Numbered from the stretch's first letter, positions 16,264-25,685 are shown. The stretch is DNA of 64,000 nt from Robertmurraya sp047302285 (GCF_047302285.1 NZ_CP154845.1:992001-1056000); one strand, 5' to 3'. Translations and numbers: made by a program. Notes: generated by a model not told the origin, from the sequence alone.

Positions 16264-16995
16264 ATTGATAAATTCCTTCCATTCCTGAATAAAAGGGGCG
16301 GTCACTTCATTCGGATGCTCTATTACATCTTCGGTATTCCCTACTTGCTGGATTTCTCCATTCATTAGGATAGTTAGACGATCTGTTAAATACTTTATTT
16401 CTAAAAGGTCGTGGCTCACAAAAACGGTTGTCGTATGAGTTGTTTTTAAGATCTCCTTTAATTCCTTTAAAAGCTGTACCTTTGTTGGAAAATCTAATGC
16501 AGAAAAGGGTTCATCTAAAAATAATACCTCTGGCTCAAGTACCATTGCCCTTGCTAGATTGACCCTCTGGGCTTCTCCACCTGATAAATGAAAGGCATGC
16601 TTTTTAGCAAGATGAGAGATATTAAATTTCTCTAACCAGTATCCCACTTTTTCATTGATGACCGATTTTGGTAGTTTACGAATTTTTAGACCGAGAGCGA
16701 CGTTTTGATAGACGGTTGTATTAAGAAGCAATGATTGCTGAAGGGCGATAGCAAATTTTCTACGCATTTCGATCGAAATCTTCTGCCCAGAGAGCACCGT
16801 TTCTTTTAAAAAAATCTGACCTTCACTAGGGGAATCCAGTAAGGAGAGGAGTTTTAATAGCGTGCTTTTTCCAGCTCCATTAGGCCCCATTACGCCCATG
16901 ATTTCCCCTTGTTGGATGGAAAAAGAGGGAATCGAGAGAATGGTTTTACGATGAACCTCGTGTTGTATATTTTCCAATTTTAGTAGAGTGCTCAT
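16261..16995 (-). CDS. tupC: Tungstate ABC importer ATPase
   Basis: A 244-residue ABC ATPase. Walker A GPNGAGKST (about residues 36-44), signature LSGGEAQRVN (about 136-145), Walker B VLFLDEP and switch FVSHD are present. It is the last gene of the leftward operon and overlaps tupB by 4 bp. It powers uptake of tungstate (or molybdate) with the TupB permease. The specificity is inferred from the neighbouring TupA. Confidence 0.88.
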   Translation of the reverse strand: MSTLLKLENIQHEVHRKTILSIPSFSIQQGEIMGVMGPNGAGKSTLLKLLSLLDSPSEGQIFLKETVLSGQKISIEMRRKFAIALQQSLLLNTTVYQNVALGLKIRKLPKSVINEKVGYWLEKFNISHLAKKHAFHLSGGEAQRVNLARAMVLEPEVLFLDEPFSALDFPTKVQLLKELKEILKTTHTTTVFVSHDLLEIKYLTDRLTILMNGEIQQVGNTEDVIEHPNEVTAPFIQEWKEFIN

Positions 16996-17690
16996 ACTCT
17001 TCGACTCCTTTGCTGCAGGAATGTTAAAATGAAGGTAATCAAAAACGCGAGTATCATAATAATGAATGAGAGGGCAAAGGCGATGTCAAAATTCCCTTTT
17101 GACACCTCCATGACGATAGAGGTCGTTAAGATTCTCGTATCTCCTTTTATGTTACCACCGACCATCATCGCTGCCCCAACTTCTGCAATCACTCTACCGA
17201 AGCCTGTAATAATAGCTGCCAAAATGGCAACTTTCGTTTCGATTAGCAATATTTTTAATCCTTGAAGCTTCGTAGCTCCTAAAGCTTTAATTTGCATGAG
17301 CATTTTTTCATCAATTTGCTGAAAGGCGCTACTTGTAAGACCTATGATAATTGGTAAAGAGACCAGTATTTGTGCCATGATTATCGCGGTCGGTGTGTAG
17401 AGGAGAGAAAGATGTCCTAAAGGTCCTGAACGCCATAGAAAAATCGTGATCCAAAGTCCAGCTACAACGGGCGGGAGCCCCATCCCAATATTGATAAATA
17501 CTAATAGGAGTTTTCTTCCAGGAAATTTTGTTAGGCCAATGATAATTCCTAGCGGGATTCCAATGAAGGTACTAATTATGATGGCTGTTAAAGAAACTCG
17601 AAGGGTCCGCCAGGCAATTTCAAAGACTTCAGGATCACCGCTTGCGATCATTTCGAGCGCTCGTATTAGACCATCTAGTAGTAAGTCCAT
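16992..17690 (-). CDS. tupB: Tungstate ABC importer permease
   Basis: A 232-residue BPD-type permease with about five hydrophobic segments and a conserved EAA-type loop (QIKALGATKLQGLKILLIE, about residues 133-151) that contacts the ATPase. Length and the long single-subunit form match TupB. It is separated from tupA by about 100 bp containing a hairpin, and overlaps tupC by 4 bp. Confidence 0.87.
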   Translation of the reverse strand: MDLLLDGLIRALEMIASGDPEVFEIAWRTLRVSLTAIIISTFIGIPLGIIIGLTKFPGRKLLLVFINIGMGLPPVVAGLWITIFLWRSGPLGHLSLLYTPTAIIMAQILVSLPIIIGLTSSAFQQIDEKMLMQIKALGATKLQGLKILLIETKVAILAAIITGFGRVIAEVGAAMMVGGNIKGDTRILTTSIVMEVSKGNFDIAFALSFIIMILAFLITFILTFLQQRSRRV

Positions 17691-17737
17691 ATATTAACCA
17701 ACTCACTTTATTATGTATTCATTACTTCTTTATGAAA

Positions 17738-17773
17738 GAAAATACCTAGTAAAATGAATTACTAGGTATTTTG
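17738..17773 (-). terminator. Intra-operon hairpin between tupA and tupB
   Basis: An inverted repeat, AAAATACCTAGTAA against TTACTAGGTATTTT, is followed on the minus strand by TTTTCTTTC. It may act as a partial terminator or 3' stabiliser so that binding-protein mRNA exceeds transporter mRNA. Confidence 0.6.
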
Positions 17774-17793
17774 TGTTCTTTTTTACTCAGAAA

Positions 17794-18690
17794 TTATTCT
17801 GTGTATTTGTAGAATAAGGATTGTCCATATTCCTCTTTACCGAATTCTTCAATCTTATTCTGCACTTCTTCATCAACCATAAATTCAACAAATGCTTTTG
17901 CTCCGTCGTTGTTGATTTGATCATTTTTCTCTGGATTTACTTCCATCACATGATAGATGTTTAATAGAGCTTCGTCACCTTCAACGAGGATATCCATATC
18001 AGCATAGTTTTCTTTTTGTGCTAAATAGGTAGCTCTGTCTGTTAAAATATAACCTTCTTTGTCAGCAGCGACTTGAAGGCTGGCGCCCATTCCTTGTCCT
18101 GTTTCTGCATATGATGCATTCTCACTTGGTGTAACACCAATTGCTTCCCATAATCCTAACTCCATTTTATGTGTTCCAGAATCATCGCCACGAGAAACAA
18201 AAACGGAACTTTCATCGAATAATTTTTGGAAAGCTTCATTTACTGGTAATCCTTTGATCCCAGCTGGATCGGCTGTAGGTCCAACAATGATAAAATCATT
18301 ATACATCACACGCTTATAATTTTGAACATCACCATTATCAACGAGTTCCTGCTCTGAAGCTGGTGCATGGGTTAAAAGTACATCTGCTTCGCCATTTACA
18401 CCCATTTCAAGTGCGGCACCAGTACCAACGGCGATAATTTTAAGATCATAAGGGTGTGCCTCTTCAAACATTGGCTCAAGTAATTCTTCTAAAAGGCCAC
18501 TATCCTGTGTGCTAGTTGTCGTTGCTAAAATTAAATCGGTAACTTCCGCTTCAGCTGTTTCTTCTGTTGCAGGAGTTTCTTGTTCTGATGTAGAACCTTC
18601 GTTATTTTCATTTTCCGTATTCCCACATGCGGCAATAAAGACAAATAGGAATGCGATTAAAGCTGTTGATAAAAAGCGTTTTAAATTCAT
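17794..18690 (-). CDS. tupA: Tungstate-binding lipoprotein
   Basis: This is the extracellular oxyanion-binding protein of the importer, 298 residues. A lipoprotein signal ends FIAAC (Cys at about residue 22). The mature protein begins with an acidic Glu/Thr-rich linker, then LATTTSTQDSGLLE, the TTTS-type anion-binding motif characteristic of TupA. RGDDSGTHKME is a second binding loop. TupA proteins favour tungstate over molybdate, but specificity cannot be proven from sequence. It lies 12 bp downstream of the regulator gene and is presumably co-transcribed with it. Confidence 0.88.
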   Translation of the reverse strand: MNLKRFLSTALIAFLFVFIAACGNTENENNEGSTSEQETPATEETAEAEVTDLILATTTSTQDSGLLEELLEPMFEEAHPYDLKIIAVGTGAALEMGVNGEADVLLTHAPASEQELVDNGDVQNYKRVMYNDFIIVGPTADPAGIKGLPVNEAFQKLFDESSVFVSRGDDSGTHKMELGLWEAIGVTPSENASYAETGQGMGASLQVAADKEGYILTDRATYLAQKENYADMDILVEGDEALLNIYHVMEVNPEKNDQINNDGAKAFVEFMVDEEVQNKIEEFGKEEYGQSLFYKYTE

Positions 18691-18702
18691 TAACGTTTCC
18701 CC

Positions 18703-19605
18703 CTATTTTTTTTCATGAATGATTTTCCCAAATTCTTGGGTGTTATATCCTTTAAGAGAACGAATGCTCTCTTTAAAGCTAGTTAATTGGATAACGTCCA
18801 GCAGATGCTGCAACGCCAGCTCGTTTTTCTTATTCCAGCGTAGCACTAAATCAAATTGCTCATTTGTAACTGGAATAAAGTCTAAGTCAAGCTGTTCAGC
18901 GGCAGAGCGAATGCCTAATCCTACATCAGCAATTCCTCGACTAATATAAGAAGCTGTAGAGAGGTGGTTCCATTCCTCATTTTCATAACCTCTTATGGAA
19001 GATGGATCAATCTTTTCATTAGCTAACGATGAATCTAGTAAAAATCTTGTTCCAGAACCTTTTTGCCGATTAACGAAAGTGATATCTTTTCTCGTTAAAT
19101 CATGAAAATTCTTGATCTCCTTTGGATTTCCTTTCGCTATAATAAACCCTTGTTCTCGACTCGCTAAGCGAAGAACCGTAAGAGGCTCATGAACAAAGAA
19201 TAGCTTTATAAAAGGAAGATTATATTCTCCAGAAGAAGGATCTAAAAGATGAATAGCCGCTACATCGCTGCTGCCTCGATAGAGCATCATTAAACCTTCG
19301 AGGCTTCCGATATATGTTGGTTGAATGGATAAGAAATCAGCTTGCTTTGTGACGTATTTAATTAAATGCTCGATTAAAAAATCGTGACTTCCAGCGATTT
19401 GGATGGAAAAGAGTTGCTCGTTCTTCCCGGTAGGAGAGTCGAGGTTCTTAAATCTCTCAACTTCACTTTTGTCAATGCGCATTTTGTTTCCGACCTTAAA
19501 TGCTTGAAGTTCTCCACGTTTAACAAGCTCATAAACAGTATGTTTTGAAATTTTAAAAAGCTTTGCTATTTCATCTGGTGTATATGTTTCATCATTCATC
19601 TCCAT
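18703..19605 (-). CDS. One-component regulator: excisionase-type HTH plus substrate-binding domain
   Basis: A cytoplasmic transcription regulator of 300 residues. The N-terminal 55 residues form an excisionase/MerR-like helix-turn-helix (TPDEIAKLFKISKHTVYELV). The rest is a periplasmic-binding-protein-like domain (PBP_like type) that would sense an anion, probably the ligand of the adjacent transporter. It has no signal peptide, in keeping with an intracellular sensor. ATG 19605 is favoured by GAGG 7 bases upstream; GTG 19608 and ATG 19599 are alternatives. It is first in an operon with tupABC. Tandem GTTCAC elements lie upstream of its promoter. Confidence 0.85.
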   Translation of the reverse strand: MEMNDETYTPDEIAKLFKISKHTVYELVKRGELQAFKVGNKMRIDKSEVERFKNLDSPTGKNEQLFSIQIAGSHDFLIEHLIKYVTKQADFLSIQPTYIGSLEGLMMLYRGSSDVAAIHLLDPSSGEYNLPFIKLFFVHEPLTVLRLASREQGFIIAKGNPKEIKNFHDLTRKDITFVNRQKGSGTRFLLDSSLANEKIDPSSIRGYENEEWNHLSTASYISRGIADVGLGIRSAAEQLDLDFIPVTNEQFDLVLRWNKKNELALQHLLDVIQLTSFKESIRSLKGYNTQEFGKIIHEKK

Positions 19606-19674
19606 CACCTAGCCTCATCTTTTCTTGTCTTAGCTTACTAAATTGATTTAAGTTTAAACTGTGATCTTTATTAC

Positions 19675-19704
19675 ATTTTATTAAGTTTCGTTAAGTTTTG
19701 TCCA
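19675..19704 (-). promoter_or_regulatory. Promoter of the tup regulator operon
   Basis: On the minus strand TGGACA (19704-19699) and TAAAAT (19680-19675) are 18 bp apart, about 70 bp before the regulator start codon. The GTTCAC elements abut the upstream side of the -35, a position expected of an activator. Confidence 0.5.
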
Positions 19705-19749
19705 GTTTGTTCACTTTTTGTTCACAAATCAACTTCACTCTTTGTTCAC
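19704..19749. promoter_or_regulatory. Two tandem GTTCAC operators
   Basis: GTTCACTTTTTGTTCAC (19709-19725) and CTTCACTCTTTGTTCAC (19733-19749) each contain two half-sites with an 11-bp period, and the two elements are 24 bp apart. The same element is upstream of the hydrogenase operon at 5865-5881. Autoregulation by the adjacent regulator, or binding by a PhoP/ResD-type response regulator, are both possible. Confidence 0.65.
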
Positions 19750-19850
19750 AGATTATCTCCTCTTTTTTTCGAAAATAATATTGAGAATGTGAATAACTCG
19801 CTTATTTGGGCATATTCCAATAAAATAAAGGTAATCGAAAAGGGGAAAAA

Positions 19851-20627
19851 GTGGGTGAACCGATGAGTAAAACACATTTATTTTTTAATACAGAGATAGG
19901 GGTCAGGAAGCCTGAAAGTATTCGCAATAAAAATACAAGATGTCCGTTTTGTGCACGTAATGAATTAACGGATATCATCGATGTGGACGGCCCGATCATT
20001 TTACTAAAGAATAAGTATCCGGTACTCGAAAATGCGTATCAAACCGTATTAATTGAAACGGATGACTGTTCTGGTGAGCTTTCGCTCTATTCGAAAGAGT
20101 ATTTAGTGAAATTATTTTCGTTTGCATTAAAGCATTGGAAGGCAATGGAGGAAAGCGGCGAATATAAATCTGTCCTCTTTTTCAAAAATCATGGTCCTTT
20201 ATCAGGTGGAACGATAGCCCATCCACATATGCAACTTATTGGTTTAAAGACGATTGATTATATGGAAAACGTGTCACCTGTTTACTTTGAGGGGTTGAAA
20301 ATAGCTGAGGAAAACGGTGTGAATTTCTCTATATCGACCGAACCAAAGGTGGGTTTTTATGAGTTCAATGTGAGGATGACCAATATAGAGCAACTAGAAT
20401 CTTTTACTTCTTATATTCAAACAACAGCCCATTATATTCTCAATCAATTTCCATTTAGGGCAAGTAGCTATAATCTCTTTTTCTATCGTATGGATGGAGT
20501 GATCTATGCGAAAATTGTTCCCCGTTTTGTGACAACGCCGCTATATATAGGCTATTCCATTCCACAGGTGCCAGATAATTTGGAGAAGGTGCGGGAAGAT
20601 ATTTTGCAAAAGTATATCAATGTGTAA
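19851..20627 (+). CDS. DUF4931 (GalT/HIT-like) protein
   Basis: A 258-residue cytoplasmic protein related to galactose-1-phosphate uridylyltransferase and HIT hydrolases. It shows a zinc-type CPFC motif (about residues 32-35) and a catalytic HPHMQ motif (HxHxQ, about 124-128), the nucleophile pattern of the GalT branch. The substrate is unknown; family members are annotated only as DUF4931. GTG 19851 has AGGGG 6 bases upstream. ATG 19863 (4 codons later) is the alternative. It is divergent from the tup operon and stands alone. Confidence 0.78.
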   Translation: MGEPMSKTHLFFNTEIGVRKPESIRNKNTRCPFCARNELTDIIDVDGPIILLKNKYPVLENAYQTVLIETDDCSGELSLYSKEYLVKLFSFALKHWKAMEESGEYKSVLFFKNHGPLSGGTIAHPHMQLIGLKTIDYMENVSPVYFEGLKIAEENGVNFSISTEPKVGFYEFNVRMTNIEQLESFTSYIQTTAHYILNQFPFRASSYNLFFYRMDGVIYAKIVPRFVTTPLYIGYSIPQVPDNLEKVREDILQKYINV

Positions 20628-20727
20628 GCGGTAATAATATCCAACGATTTTTGAAAAGTTGTGATTTGCCTCTTAGATAAAATATAATGGAGTAATGTGA
20701 AATGTTATGTCTTAAGGGAGAATAATC

Positions 20728-21894
20728 ATGACGACTGAGAAAAATTCGACATCTAGATTTGATTTTAACCTTGTGTTTATTTTGTTTTTATTATTTATCG
20801 CGAGCTGTATAGCGATTTACAGTGCCCAAAGTACAGGGCAATATGATGAGAATTTTCTATTAAAACAGATTGTTTGGTATTGCATTGGAGCGGTCATTAT
20901 CGCGGTGATGATTGTCTTTGATTCAGAGCAATTGAAAAAGCTTTCCTGGTATCTTTATGGATTGGGTCTGCTCCTACTTGGATTTTTGCTTGTTGCTCCA
21001 AGTAGTATTGCTCCTGTTATCAACGGGGCAAAAAGTTGGTTTCGTGCCCCTGGTATAGGTTCTCTACAACCATCTGAATTTGTGAAAGTGTTTTTGATTT
21101 TGGCACTGGCAAAACTAATTACGGAACATCATGAAAAAACGCAGTTTAAAACGATTCAAAGTGATGGATGGTTATTGTTGAAAATTGGTTTTGTAACGGG
21201 AGCTCCGTTGCTACTCGTTATGCAACAGCCTGATTTAGGAACCGCGCTAGTATTAATTGCGATTATGCTTGGTATGATTTTTATTTCTGGCATCACGTGG
21301 AAAATTCTTGTGCCGATATTTGCAGGAGGTACAACATTGATTTCTGTGATCTTCTACTTTGTTCTCGTAAAGCCGGAGCTTTTAGAGAAATACTTAGGGG
21401 TCAAACAGTATCAATTTGGTCGTATATACTCATGGTTAGATCCTTACAATTATTCAAGTACTTCTGGTTATCAATTAACGAGATCGCTCCTTGCGATCGG
21501 TTCGGGAGAGACGAATGGGAAGGGATTTGGGACAAGGGAAGTGTATTTGCCTGAAAGCCATACCGACTTCATCTTTAGTGTCATTGGAGAGGAGTTTGGC
21601 TTCATCGGAGCAAGTCTAGTCGTGAGTTTATTTTTCCTCCTGATTTATCATATTACGAGGGTGGGAATGGAAACGAAGAATCCTTTTTATACCTATATTT
21701 GTGTAGGAGTAATCAGCATGATCACATTTCATGTTTTTCAAAATATTGGGATGACGATTGGGGTACTTCCGATTACCGGGATTCCATTACCTTTTATAAG
21801 TTATGGAGGAAGCTCATTAATGGGCAATATGCTTGCCATTAGCTTAATCTTTTCCATTCGATATCACTATAAGAAATATATGTTTTCTGAATGA
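20728..21894 (+). CDS. RodA/FtsW/SpoVE-family (SEDS) glycosyltransferase
   Basis: A 388-residue SEDS-family peptidoglycan polymerase with about ten transmembrane segments. Conserved motifs: GAKSWFRAPGIGSLQPSEF (about residues 100-118), QQPDLGTAL, and the C-terminal GVLPITGIPLPFISYGGSS. It polymerises lipid II together with a class B penicillin-binding protein. The FQNIGMTIGVLPITGIPLPF version fits RodA rather than FtsW. It is monocistronic, with no partner PBP gene nearby, and probably an accessory paralogue. A terminator follows at once. Confidence 0.87.
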   Translation: MTTEKNSTSRFDFNLVFILFLLFIASCIAIYSAQSTGQYDENFLLKQIVWYCIGAVIIAVMIVFDSEQLKKLSWYLYGLGLLLLGFLLVAPSSIAPVINGAKSWFRAPGIGSLQPSEFVKVFLILALAKLITEHHEKTQFKTIQSDGWLLLKIGFVTGAPLLLVMQQPDLGTALVLIAIMLGMIFISGITWKILVPIFAGGTTLISVIFYFVLVKPELLEKYLGVKQYQFGRIYSWLDPYNYSSTSGYQLTRSLLAIGSGETNGKGFGTREVYLPESHTDFIFSVIGEEFGFIGASLVVSLFFLLIYHITRVGMETKNPFYTYICVGVISMITFHVFQNIGMTIGVLPITGIPLPFISYGGSSLMGNMLAISLIFSIRYHYKKYMFSE

Positions 21895-21900
21895 AAATGT

Positions 21901-21939
21901 AAAGTCCAATTCACAGTAAAGTGAGTCGGACTTTTTTTT
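21901..21939. terminator. Terminator between the RodA-like gene and the ger operon
   Basis: AAAGTCC...GGACTTT with inner CAC/GTG pairing, followed by T9, at a convergent junction. Confidence 0.8.
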
Positions 21940-21945
21940 TCGTAG

Positions 21946-23025
21946 TTATTCAACGACACCCGCTTCAGTAATGGTGACGTCAGGTACTATCTCCACTTCT
22001 AAATTTTGAAATTGGGAATCTGTCCAATCCGTTAGGTCAAAATTTCGTGTTCTCGTCTTCACGAAATGCCCAAATCCAACCGGGTCAATCTTTTTTTCTT
22101 TAAAAACATCGACTAGCTTTAAACACTCTTCCGTGATTTCTTTTTCAAAGGCCTTTTGTAGTGAATCTATGACTTCAGGTGTTACTTTATTTCCAGTAAA
22201 TTCATTGATAATTCCATGGACCGTTAATTTTACCGTAATCTCATTTGGAGAGCGATTTGTTAGCTTGAATTGATGGACAGAACGGATGCTGCGAATGGCA
22301 GCGTCTCCTTCATCAATTTTCACTCGATGCAACCCGTTACTATATTTATCAACGAGAAGTCTGAAGAAGAACATTTCTTTCGGTGATACCGTATGAACCA
22401 CTTTTCCATGCTTAAAAAAACAAATTCCATTTAAAAGCACTTTTTCTTTAGATATCTGTTTCACCTGTGGCAAGAAGGGAGTCTGCCCTTTTTGATAGTA
22501 CGCAAAAAGAAACTTTTGGAGATTTGTTTTTGGAAGATCCTCGTTCTCAATATTCGTCTTAATTAGATTTGACAAATGGGTTGCATTTCCCCTGATTCCG
22601 TATTCTCCTTCCATCAGCTCTTTTGCTTCACCATCGACCACTGCCAAATAAAGTCCCGATCCTATCCCAGGATCTCTTTGAAAGGGGTCGATCAATGGCA
22701 GGACCCCTTCTTTAGTTGCTAATTCTTTTCCAAAAAGAACAATTTCCATACTGCCTGTTACAATGGGGTTAGCCGACTGAAGTTGTAGCTCTTGTAAGAT
22801 TGATTTATTGATGTGAGCCTTGGCTGTTAATGTTCTATTTTCTGGTGGTTTTTCAGGTTGATATATCGGATAAAGAATCGTTCCGAGCGTTTCGGTATCG
22901 TTAGCATGATCAAAACCAATTGCTTCTATCAAGTTTATATCATCTAATATCTCCTTTTTAACACAACCAGTTAGAACAAATAAAATACAAATAATGAACA
23001 TTATCTTATGAGCGGACTTTCTCAT
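21946..23025 (-). CDS. Spore germination lipoprotein, GerAC family
   Basis: The C subunit of a GerA-type germinant receptor, 359 residues. A lipoprotein signal with VLTGC (Cys 21) anchors it to the outer face of the inner spore membrane. Family features include DDINLIEAIGFDHA near the N-terminus and the C-terminal LVDVFKEKKIDPVGFG. It is last in the operon and overlaps the B-subunit gene by 20 bp. The germinant cannot be inferred. Confidence 0.9.
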   Translation of the reverse strand: MRKSAHKIMFIICILFVLTGCVKKEILDDINLIEAIGFDHANDTETLGTILYPIYQPEKPPENRTLTAKAHINKSILQELQLQSANPIVTGSMEIVLFGKELATKEGVLPLIDPFQRDPGIGSGLYLAVVDGEAKELMEGEYGIRGNATHLSNLIKTNIENEDLPKTNLQKFLFAYYQKGQTPFLPQVKQISKEKVLLNGICFFKHGKVVHTVSPKEMFFFRLLVDKYSNGLHRVKIDEGDAAIRSIRSVHQFKLTNRSPNEITVKLTVHGIINEFTGNKVTPEVIDSLQKAFEKEITEECLKLVDVFKEKKIDPVGFGHFVKTRTRNFDLTDWTDSQFQNLEVEIVPDVTITEAGVVE

Positions 23026-24112
23026 CTTTTTTTCTCACCTTCTTTACAGTTAAAGTTGCGACAAAGAGTAAAGGAATATAAACAAAAGTAAAGTAAAAGC
23101 CAACAGTACCAACGAAATCACTGAGAAAATTGATTTGTTTTCTTGTAATTAAAGAACTTGTGGCAATTAAGCAAAGGACAGCTAGAACCGGGACCGTTTT
23201 TCTGATTTTAAAAGAAAATAGTCTTTTTGCTAGCCGGCTGGCACACCATAAAGCAATACTTGCATTTGGAAGAATAATTAAACACCAATTGGCAAGTCCA
23301 ATATATTCAAATCGTTCAACAAAGGGCATCATAATAATTTTCCACATGGTTAAGGTTGGCCATATATTCAATTGCAGTTGGTCCTCTGGAAAATAAGCGA
23401 ACGTTAATATAGACAAATAAAGACAAAGAAACGTCGTATACAAAATGGCTAAATGTCCCCATTTTTTTGATTGTTCAGGATTATTCACAAATGGATAAAA
23501 AACGAGTAATGTCTCAAAGCCTATAACCGTTAGGGACATATTTCTACTAGCTTTCAAAATGTCCATTATAGAATGATCAAAAATAGGTAGTAGATTATTA
23601 AATTCTGCATAAGGAATCGTAAAAAGAAATAATACAAGTATGTAAGAAGGTAGGATAATCCCAAAAAAGGCAATCCCAGTAACCGTCCTAAATCCTCCGA
23701 AATTGGCATAAACGACAACAGCTATAAAGACGAGAGCAAACCAAAAAGTTTCTAAATGAGGAAACATCCAGACTTGGACTACCTCAATATAGGTTCTCAA
23801 AACCATAACAGTTAATAGGCAGAAATAAAGGATTAGCAAAGAGCTTAATACTTTGCCCAGTTTGTTTCCAAAGACATAACTGTGGATACTGACAATATCC
23901 CCGCCTGCAATCTTGAGCATTTTAAAAATCATCCACAACAAAATGTGGATTCCTATGCCAGTGAGAACAATAGATATCCATGCATCATAGCCAGCATATG
24001 TGGCGATGATCCTTTGAAAGCCTAGGATTCCGATCCCAAATTGCATTGAGTGAATGATGAAAAACACTAGAAATGGAGAGATTTGTTTAGTTTCAGGAAC
24101 GTTTACAGTCAT
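23006..24112 (-). CDS. Spore germination permease-like protein, GerAB family
   Basis: The B subunit of the germinant receptor, 368 residues with about ten transmembrane helices, APC-superfamily fold. In this family it binds the germinant within the spore inner membrane. Conserved early segments (ISPFLVFFIIHSMQFGIGILGFQ) and a basic C-terminus match GerAB/GerKB. It begins 11 bp after the A-subunit stop codon and overlaps the C gene by 20 bp. Confidence 0.92.
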   Translation of the reverse strand: MTVNVPETKQISPFLVFFIIHSMQFGIGILGFQRIIATYAGYDAWISIVLTGIGIHILLWMIFKMLKIAGGDIVSIHSYVFGNKLGKVLSSLLILYFCLLTVMVLRTYIEVVQVWMFPHLETFWFALVFIAVVVYANFGGFRTVTGIAFFGIILPSYILVLFLFTIPYAEFNNLLPIFDHSIMDILKASRNMSLTVIGFETLLVFYPFVNNPEQSKKWGHLAILYTTFLCLYLSILTFAYFPEDQLQLNIWPTLTMWKIIMMPFVERFEYIGLANWCLIILPNASIALWCASRLAKRLFSFKIRKTVPVLAVLCLIATSSLITRKQINFLSDFVGTVGFYFTFVYIPLLFVATLTVKKVRKKDEKVRS

Positions 24113-24123
24113 GAGGTAGACCT

Positions 24124-25605
24124 CTATTCATCAATATCTTTTTTTTTCTTTGTTTTTTTCTCATTCATACGTTTTGGTTGCTTTGAATCTAAAAATAATG
24201 GTCTTTTCGTTTGATTTTTAAAAGACAAACGAATTAAGGCATCCTTAAAATCTACTTTCCTTGGTGGGTATAATGGTTCAAGATAAGGTCTTCCTAATGA
24301 AGTAAGTCGAATTAAATGGATGAGCAAAATACAAAAGCATAAGAGGATTCCTAGAAATCCCCACAACTCCGCAAAAAATAAAAATGGAAAGCGAAGTAAT
24401 CGAATCGTATTGCCCATACGATAGACCGGTGTGGTAAAGGAAGCTAAAGCAGCGAGGGCGATAATGATGAGCAGTACATTGCTCGTAAGACCAGCTTCAA
24501 CACTCGCCGTCCCAATGACAATTCCTCCAACGATACCGATTGTTTGTCCGACTTTTGTCGGAAGTCTTGCACCAGCCTCTCTAAGCAATTCAATTGTAAG
24601 TTCAAGGAAGAGAGCTTCAAGAATGGGTGGAAAAGGAATTGCCATTCTCGAAGCAACTAAAGCACTCAAAAGGTCTCTTGGAATCAACTCATAATGATAG
24701 CTTAAAGTTGCGACATATATCGGTGTTACTAAGATTGAGAACGTTACAGCGAATAGTCGAACCAATCGGAAAAAAGATGAAATTGTCCAGTTTAAAAAAT
24801 AATCCTCGAACGAACTGAAGAATTCGACTAATGTAGTCGGCCCAGTTAAAGCGTGAGGTGAGCCATCTACAATAATGGCTACTTTTCCCTCGATAATTCC
24901 TGCCGAGACGCGGTCTGGTCTTTCCGTATCTAGAAGCTGAGGGAAAGGGGAATTTTGATTATCCGAAATAAGTTGTATTATAAAGGAACTGTCGGTAATT
25001 TCATCAAATTCGATATCTTGGAGACGTTGCCGAACCGTATTCACATTCTCTGTATTGGTCAGATTTCCTAAATAGAGAACAGCAACCTTCGTTTTTGACA
25101 GGGAGCCAATCGTGAATTCCTCAATAATGAGATCTTTTATCGGAATCCTTTTCCTTACGAGATTGAGATTTTGTTCGATTGATTCAACGAAGGATTCTTT
25201 TGGTCCGATGACACTGAATTCAACTTCTGGAACGCCAACACTTCTACCAACTTTTTTTTGAGCCCCTAAAAAACAAAAGTTTTTGGTGTCATTTTCTATC
25301 ATTAGAAGGACATATCCACTAAAGAGTTTCTTTTCGATATCTAAAGGGTTCTCCGAAAATTCTATATCCTCAAGTGGAACGATTTTTTTTACATCTTCAA
25401 TATGTTTTAATTTCCCGTCTAAAAGAAAAGGGAGAAGGCTCTCATGGATTGTTCTTTCTTCCACCATCGTAGACATGAACATCAACGAAAAAGAAACTTC
25501 TGTTTGATTGTTCAAGTAAGTTACATGTTTAAAGTCTTTAGACTTTTTTAGAAGTTTCTCAAGATCTTCGATTTCTTGATTCTTTTTCGAAAAAGGATTT
25601 CTCAT
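24124..25605 (-). CDS. Spore germination protein, GerAA family
   Basis: The A subunit of the germinant receptor, 493 residues. A hydrophilic N-terminal domain of about 245 residues is followed by membrane segments in the C-terminal half, including the conserved IPFPPILEALFLELTIELLREAGARLP. ATG 25605 is chosen because AGGAG lies 10 bases upstream; ATG 25614 is only one base from that signal. The C-terminal tail is rich in Lys. It is first in the A-B-C operon, which in this family is normally read by sigma-G in the forespore. I did not find a convincing sigma-G promoter by eye. Confidence 0.92.
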   Translation of the reverse strand: MRNPFSKKNQEIEDLEKLLKKSKDFKHVTYLNNQTEVSFSLMFMSTMVEERTIHESLLPFLLDGKLKHIEDVKKIVPLEDIEFSENPLDIEKKLFSGYVLLMIENDTKNFCFLGAQKKVGRSVGVPEVEFSVIGPKESFVESIEQNLNLVRKRIPIKDLIIEEFTIGSLSKTKVAVLYLGNLTNTENVNTVRQRLQDIEFDEITDSSFIIQLISDNQNSPFPQLLDTERPDRVSAGIIEGKVAIIVDGSPHALTGPTTLVEFFSSFEDYFLNWTISSFFRLVRLFAVTFSILVTPIYVATLSYHYELIPRDLLSALVASRMAIPFPPILEALFLELTIELLREAGARLPTKVGQTIGIVGGIVIGTASVEAGLTSNVLLIIIALAALASFTTPVYRMGNTIRLLRFPFLFFAELWGFLGILLCFCILLIHLIRLTSLGRPYLEPLYPPRKVDFKDALIRLSFKNQTKRPLFLDSKQPKRMNEKKTKKKKDIDE

Positions 25606-25685
25606 GGAAGGCATTCTCCTAAAGATAAGGATATATGGAGTTATTGTTTCCTTTTTTGGCAGGTTTATCCGAAGAAATGAACATG

